From Spisula solida (Eukaryota; Mollusca; Bivalvia; Venerida; Mactridae): DNA of 64,000 bases. The notes below the pieces were generated by a model. The model saw only the letters and a list, made by a program, of their open reading frames with translations, did not search any database and was not told where the DNA came from. Positions 58,320 through 64,000 of this stretch are shown here, one piece after another. The DNA is taken from positions 56,733,401 to 56,797,400 of the forward strand of contig OX365948.1 of NCBI GenBank assembly GCA_947247005.1. Direction: 5' to 3'. The number at the start of each line of letters is the position of its first letter. The stretch's first letter is position 1. A program made the position numbers and the translations under genes.

Positions 58320-58502
58320 GTTTTGTAGCTCTTCTGGTCATGTTTTATTGTCCTTTATTGTGGTTGTGCATGTGACTTGTGTACTTGTAATTTTCTTTTT
58401 CGTGCGTCTTTGTGTCTGTCATGCTCTGTTATTTCTCTGCTTAGTGCTATTTCATTGCTTAGTGCTATCTTTCTTGTCTGATTTGTTATCGTCTTTTTAA
58501 TA
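58320..58502 (+). repeat. Family A right end (A1 type) with internal duplication
   Basis: CGTGCGTCTTTGTGTCTGTC, ATGCTCTGTTATTTCTCTGC and TTGTCTGATTTGTTATCGTC. The TGCTTAGTGCTAT block occurs twice in tandem (near 58439 and 58457), a short slippage duplication. Confidence 0.55.
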
Positions 58503-58800
58503 TTTTGTTTGATTTAGTTTTACTAATACTAATTTATTTTAGGTCGATTGAAAGTAGCTTTAGATCTCGGCAACATAACATACTATATTATTCATTCTCG
58601 ATAACACACATCTGTTTGTATCCATTGCAATGAGTAGATGACAGAGGAAAAGCCTGTTTCCCTTTCTATGCCGAGTTGAAATTAACGGAAACTCAGTACC
58701 ATCTTCATTTCGTATGTTGTATGACATGTCCACTGAGAGAGCAACGGATCTCTCACACACAATGCGGACGTTCTATCAAGAGGCTATCGAGAAACTTAGT

Positions 58801-58924
58801 TTTATTATCTAAGAGTAATGCAATAATTATTTACATTGAAATTACACAAATATACCAATACTTATATTGATATGTTTGTGTAATTTTAATGTAAATAAGT
58901 ATTGCATTACTCTTAGATAATAAA
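58801..58924. repeat. Near-perfect palindrome, ~62-bp arms
   Basis: TTATTATCTAAGAGTAATGC and ATTTACATTGAAATTACACA pair with TGTGTAATTTTAATGTAAAT and GCATTACTCTTAGATAATAA, with almost no loop. The 64-codon ORF at 58676-58870 runs into it by chance. Confidence 0.88.
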
Positions 58925-58925
58925 A

Positions 58926-59160
58926 CAAATTCAAAAAATCTTCCTTAACTCAATTAAATAAATAATTATTTACATTAAAATCACACAAATATACCAATAC
59001 TTATTGATATATTTGTGAAACTTTAAGGTAAATACTTATTTATTTTAATAATTATTTTCATTAAAATCACACAAATATACCAATACTTGTTGATATATTT
59101 GTGTAATTTTAAGGTAAATACTTATTTATTTAAGTGAGTAAAGGAAGATTATTTGAATTG
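58926..59160. mobile_element. Inverted-repeat element, 235 bp, enclosing two further palindromes
   Basis: The outer ends AATCTTCCTTAACTCA and GAGTAAAGGAAGATTATT are inverses. Inside, 58952-59045 and 59049-59131 are each palindromes built on TTAAAATCACACAAATATAC and its complement, the same core as the 58801 palindrome. Confidence 0.75.
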
Positions 59161-59504
59161 ATTTATAGAATAGTAAATCATGGAAATTCATGAGAAATGA
59201 ACAAAATTCATAAACTGCATATATATCGTAACTGCATACTAGTATTATGCTGTAAATGGCACGTGACAATATCCTACATATCCCTTCGCACTGGAAATGT
59301 GCTATAAGGGATATATTCAGATAGGGTAAGTATTATACCAGTAATTCGTAACCTTTTCTTTGTATGTCCGTTTTATCGTTGGATAACCCTCATTAAAAGT
59401 AACCGCATGTAAATATATGTACGGGTTTAATGTAATACAAATGTAGTTGGATTGTAGTATCAAAAGAAATAAGTTGAAGTATCAGCATTTACTTGTGGTC
59501 CGTT

Positions 59505-59588
59505 ATTTTATTTTTTTGTGTGCGTTCCTTTCCTCTGCTGCGTCTGTTGAGTGCTGCCATCCCTGTCGAGTTCTTATTATCTGTTTAA
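59505..59588 (+). repeat. Family A solo right end (A1 type)
   Basis: GTGCGTTCCTTTCCTCTGCT, GCGTCTGTTGAGTGCTGCCA and TCCCTGTCGAGTTCTTATTA then TCTGTTT. Confidence 0.62.
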
Positions 59589-59804
59589 AGTACTGCATTT
59601 ATTTTATGAAAAGCGATTTTGCAATAATTACCAATCCAGTGCCTTTCACTCCGCGTTAAGTGACTGGGAATACTTCAGTACTGACACTTGTACCTCATAA
59701 ACCCGCTAATATATAAAATCCTACAAAACCTTCCGCCGTTTAAAAATTTCTTGTTACATTAAATACATGAATTTGAATTTGAGTTTACAAGATACCTTAA
59801 AATT

Positions 59805-60005
59805 AGATATTTTCGTGGGTATTAAATTTTGTGGATTTTAATAAATTCATTTTCGTAGGGTCGTAAATTCATGGACTACAAAACACGAAAGGATAAACCC
59901 ATGTTCGATATTTGAGAGGTCGATTAATCGTGGGGATTAGATTTCGTGGTCAAGTGCAAACAACGAAATCAACTCCCTTAAAAACTCATTATTTACAGTA
60001 GGTTG
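59805..60005. repeat. TTTTCGTGG/CCACGAAA-type dispersed repeat
   Basis: TATTTTCGTGGGTATTAAAT, TTTTGTGGATTTTAATAAAT, GATTAATCGTGGGGATTAG and TTTCGTGG with CAACGAAATCAA and a closing TTTACAGTA. The vocabulary resembles 5970-6010 and 6770-6955. Confidence 0.45.
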
Positions 60006-60719
60006 TCACCTCAAACTTTGCCTGTTTTATCTTGAGCAGTTTCGGGACATGGTTGCAATCATGGTAGATCGTTAATATTGATAGACAAACGGGTGGGCTA
60101 AAATTGTAATTATGTTACAAGGGGATGAATCAAATTATTTTAATGCACATTTTAGATCGTAAACTACTTCACTGTCATTGTACACCTTATCGCTAGCTAG
60201 ATTTTTAATTATATAATATATGAAACATCTTTTGAAATTGTGACTGTGTTTAAATAGATAAGTAAATTGTGTAATAAGTAAGTTGTTATCTATATTTGAC
60301 GTATATAATATTTCCGTCCTTGGTCGTTTAACATTGTCACACCCTGTCAACCATTTCTGTAACAATACCGGGGCGAATTGTTAGAAACACATGAGTTACG
60401 TTTAATATGAAACTATTTTGATATACAACTTATAATTTCAAAATGAGAATTTCCGTGTTCCCAATAGGTGGTTTGTCTAATGGTCTTGTGTTAAGAGAGA
60501 GAACGTTCGACTTGTGAACTGAATGCTGTCTGGGGCTCCAATAATTATAACAGCGCTCGACGTGAGAAGAGGAGGTTGGAGACCGTCTTGTGACCAATGC
60601 CAATGTGAAAGGTAGCTATTCCTCATCTTGACTGCGGATAATTTTAATCAAAACCATCATTTTGAAGTCCAATTTCACTGTAATTTGCTATCTATTCAAC
60701 CTCGGTATTAATACCAGAA

Positions 60720-61035
60720 CGATAGTAACAAAATAGACAGGGAAGACAGTATTTAACAGAAACAGCAGCTCGCAAAAGGCACAACACAATAATAGAACAC
60801 TAGACAGGGAAGACACCACTTAACTTAACCTGCCTAGAAGACATAAAAACATCACATACCACAATTACACGACACAATGCCCAACACACAACTGAACGAG
60901 AAAATGAACTAACCGCTAAAAGTCCATGTTTTAGCTGTCAAAACATCGAAATTCCAAGTCCAAGCTGTCACAAAAAAGCAAAAAGACCTAATTTCAGCTA
61001 TAACAAAGTTGAATGTCCTAGTAGAAATGGCAAGT
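60720..61035 (+). repeat. Two stacked family A left ends with interior repeats
   Basis: The first has AAAATAGACAGGGAAGACAG, TATTTAACAGAAACAGCAGC and GCAAAAGGCACAACACAATA. The second (from about 60800) has CTAGACAGGGAAGACACCAC, TTAACTTAACCTGCC and ACACGACACAATGCCCAAC, then three ~30-base units. The stacking suggests an insertion of one copy into another. The right end at 62900-63005 could be the partner of the outer one, giving an element of about 2.3 kb. Confidence 0.62.
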
Positions 61036-61162
61036 CAATAAAGGTACCAATTTCAAAGGGTTCCATGAGTGGTTTTATTATCGGAGTCTTTAGTGTATTG
61101 ACGTGGTAACTGCAGTGAAATGTCTTGCAGCATCAAATGCAACTGTTGGCACGTACACGTTG

Positions 61163-61303
61163 ACATTCAATCCGAACAATCAGTACGGCATTCATCGCTA
61201 CGGATTTGTACGAGGTGTTCCGAATGGTTGACACCTAATCCGAACGATCTGTACCGCATTTATTGCTACAGAATTGTACGAGGTGTTCCGAATGATTGAC
61301 ACC
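61163..61303 (+). repeat. Two tandem 68-bp units related to the 48-kb ORF margins
   Basis: Units begin at about 61171 and 61239 with TCCGAACAATCAGTACGGCA and TCCGAACGATCTGTACCGCA. Each continues into TTGTACGAGGTGTTCCGAAT and GTTGACACC/ATTGACACC. The unit halves match 47948-47975 and 48277-48310. Confidence 0.75.
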
Positions 61304-62059
61304 AGTGAGAGCCTGATCAATGCGCTAAATACAACAACTTATGACATATTGTTCACCAATGATGTTAAATGACACGAAATAGAACGAGATATGTTTATAC
61401 CTAATATAGAAACTGTTCACACGATACCAGTTTGAAACAATGGACCAACAGGCGCAATAGGTAATTAAATATCCCAGTGAAAAAGAAGGTGTAACTTCCT
61501 CGGTAAACACGTTCTTGCCACTTGTAAACATATGTTACATGGCACATATAAACAAGAACGTCACAAGAAACATGTTGTGGCTTTGAACATTATGAAGTCA
61601 TTGATTATAATCTTAAGAAACCTATCAAATTTAACAAATATGTCACCACATAAAAGTTTGCGACAATAAAAGTATTATCGTAGATTAATTATGACCGTTC
61701 AATTTACACCCGGTATAAAAATTGATGGTGCCAAATGTATATGGCGCTTGTTTTTAGATCTAGGAATACACGTAAGTGATAACATTCTGGGCGAAAAATA
61801 AAAAATATGTCTCAAAGGAAGGAAGAAATGGACACGAAAATCTATGGATTTGTAATTAACTAAGACACATGTTAGACATATTTTTTGTTGAAAACCCTAT
61901 AAAACAAAGACTAAATCACCGATACGATGTTGTCACATTACATATCATATGTTACTGCTCATTAGTAAGAAAATCATCTGTCATTACGTTCCTGTTTTAC
62001 ACTAAATCTGCCTGAAACACGAACTTCTATGTTTTTTGAGCTGTTCTGTTTTATATTTG

Positions 62060-62172
62060 TTTTTGTCCTTGTTGGCTGTACTTGTTGTTTGTGCCTTTGC
62101 TTTCTTGTGTCTTTCGTATTCTGCTGTTTGTGTTGCGTGTCACATTCGATCTGTTATTATCTCTTATTACCC
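62060..62172 (+). repeat. Diverged family A right end (A1 type)
   Basis: CTTGTGTCTTTCGTATTCTG, CTGTTTGTGTTGCGTGTCAC and ATTCGATCTGTTATTATCTC keep the order of the right end but lack CTTCCCTGTCC. Confidence 0.5.
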
Positions 62173-62437
62173 TTCACTTTTTTGTTCCCATAGGCAAACA
62201 GGGAACATTTTAGTATAACGTCCAAGGTTCCAAACGACTGAACATGTGTTTACTGTCACAGGTTGATAGTAAATATTTCACAGTATTGTCTATTATTAGT
62301 AAATCTTGTCAATTTCAACCATCAAATCATTAGAAGAGAATGTACATGTTAAACTATCATACCGACAATCTAAGTGCTGCTTACCTATGTTGATATTTTA
62401 TTTTGTAAAATGCTTGTAATTTTGTTCGAGATTATAA

Positions 62438-62541
62438 AATAAATAACACATGGCTGTTCGGATGACAGTAAATAATACTAATCCTTGAACAGCCGTATAA
62501 CTATTATTTACTATCACCCTTGCAGCCATGTGTTATTTATA
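62438..62541. mobile_element. Foldback MITE, ~104 bp
   Basis: AAATAACACATGGCTGTTCG, GATGACAGTAAATAATA pairs with TATTATTTACTATCACCCTT and GCAGCCATGTGTTATTTAT around a short loop holding CTTGAACAGCCGT. Confidence 0.75.
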
Positions 62542-62894
62542 TATGAGAATGAAAAACGAATGCGTATATACTGCGTTTAATACGAACTTGTAACTTGACA
62601 CAGTGAGAAGCAAGAGCATAAATATTCTGCATGAAACACGAGAACATAGGACCAGCGAATCTGTTTTGCGATATTTAATACTGTGCACGTGATACTACAA
62701 GCTGATACAAGGAAAATGTTACATTATTACACGTGAACAATCATCTAATTTGTGAAACAATTATAACAAATGCTTCGATTTTTCTACGTTTTTTATTTAC
62801 TTGTTACAAAACATATTCTATACGCATCATTTACGTTATTTAATATTCCTCCATTCCTCCTAATCTAATTGAACGATTTGAATGCAACCAAATT

Positions 62895-63005
62895 CACTTG
62901 AATGCAGAGCTAACAATTTGTACGTTGTTCTTGTGCGTGTCTTTCGTGCTCTGCTGTTTCTGCTGAACGCTGCCTTCCCTGTCCGATTAGTCATGATCTC
63001 TTTAC
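62895..63005 (+). repeat. Family A right end (A1 type), well preserved
   Basis: CACTTGAATGCAGAGCTAAC, GTGTCTTTCGTGCTCTGCTG, TTTCTGCTGAACGCTGCCTT and CCCTGTCCGATTAGTCATGA. It may pair with the left end at 60720. Confidence 0.7.
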
Positions 63006-63287
63006 AGGTATTAAGATGATTATGTTGTAAATGCTACAGATGACAAGTGTTACGTACACTTCTAATATCAATAAATACTTCAAATTTTGTCAAATTTGTA
63101 TTGAATAAAAATATATGTTCCGAATATCAGGAAGTTTAAAAAAAATATTTTTAGTAAAAAGGAAACACTAAAATGATAAAGGAAGTTCAGGGGGTGTGGT
63201 GATTGATGTGTAGAGTGATGCTGTTCCGAGATAAAGAGATTCATACCAGCCTGCATTGTGCGAGGTCGTAGCCTGGACTGCACATCT

Positions 63288-63455
63288 ATGCCACAGTTGA
63301 AAATACTGGTTTGTTAACCCAAGAAATAAATATTCGAAATGGTACCAGGGCCAGATCTCCCGAAGCTTCTCAATATGAGAAAAATCTCAGCTCAAATATT
63401 GTCACATCTATGACACAGTTTAAAATACTGGTTTTTTAACGGTACCAGCACTTTT
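63288..63455 (+). repeat. Diverged tandem duplication containing a shared repeat end
   Basis: ATCTATGCCACAGTTGAAAA with TACTGGTTTGTTAAC recurs about 120 bases on as ATCTATGACACAGTTTAAAA with TACTGGTTTTTTAAC, and both are followed by a GGTACCAG motif. Between them CAGATCTCCCGAAGCTTCTC matches the inverse of 23590-23615. Confidence 0.65.
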
Positions 63456-64000
63456 CTATCACGATCTGTTGCCGCAGAAATAGTGCACGCAGAAAATTAA
63501 TCACACCTTGAATTTACAAGAAAGGCCGAATTTGCAGCCTGCAAAAAAAACACGTATACGGTTCTTGTCGATAGAAGCGTGTTTCTTGTATCTTAACCTA
63601 CCCTCAAAATTTGCTGTGACCCTACATTTGTCTATAGTGATAGCAAACAATATGCGATATGTTCGTTGTCATTTACAATTTTTCAAAGGGAAGTTGCTAT
63701 TTATCTATGTTAGAATTTAAATACCAAACATTATCCGACATAACTACCCTATTTGTGATAGGCCAGTTAACGAAAACAAACATTTGATACGCGTAAGATC
63801 TAATAAACTTGTATAATAAACTAATAAACTTTTTTCGTAATCACTGTAAAATTGAAATAAGTTTAAACGAAATTAAATAAAATTTATACATTTCATTAAA
63901 ATAAAGAAACCCCGCTCTAAGATACAAGTATGCGTTAAAAAATGATTAGACTATCAGAATTTTATTATTTAAATAACTTGATTATTTCAACAACAGAAGA

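Noticed and set aside
60455..60615. Third tRNA-like SINE head (GGTTTGTCTAATGG... near 60473)
   Set aside because: A box A-like stretch is present, but no convincing box B lies at the right distance; too weak to annotate.

Overview
The window looks like gene-poor, AT-rich DNA from a metazoan nuclear genome. Evidence is a spliced gene with GT-AG introns, tRNA-derived SINE heads, non-LTR retrotransposon relics, many short terminal-inverted-repeat (TIR) elements and two minisatellites. The style of the repeats suggests a mollusc, probably a bivalve, but that is inference and no species can be named. There is no operon structure, ribosome binding site, CRISPR array or phage-like module.

The one gene I can reconstruct is on the minus strand at 1527-3166. 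Three exons join in frame with consensus splice sites and encode a 91-residue protein with an acidic N-terminus, a charged helix-like stretch and one C-terminal membrane segment. I do not recognise the family. A second, weaker coding candidate is an 89-codon ORF at 48007-48276. It is flanked by two halves of a repeat unit that also occurs, without the ORF, at about 61.2 kb.

Layout: 0-3.2 kb holds a repeat fragment and the small gene; 5-7.9 kb a perfect hairpin, a SINE and a repeat terminus; 10.1-12.3 kb a roughly 100-unit 22-bp minisatellite with higher-order structure; 13-19 kb direct duplications, a triple 68-bp repeat carrying CACGTG, and a candidate 4-kb TIR element; 19.9-32.2 kb a 2.3-kb inverted duplication with additional partial copies and several inserted MITEs; 25.9-26.9 kb a repeat copy with an expanded 30-bp minisatellite; 32-42 kb mostly unannotatable; 42-64 kb SINE, MITEs, a LINE nested in a MITE, an RTE-like LINE relic and strong palindromes.

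The dominant theme is one dispersed TIR family ('family A' here). About two dozen of its termini lie in 64 kb, with two end subtypes and interiors built from ~30-bp degenerate repeats. Apart from the small gene, nearly all long ORFs are stop-free tandem repeats or shadows of mobile-element relics. I found no convincing new multi-gene system.
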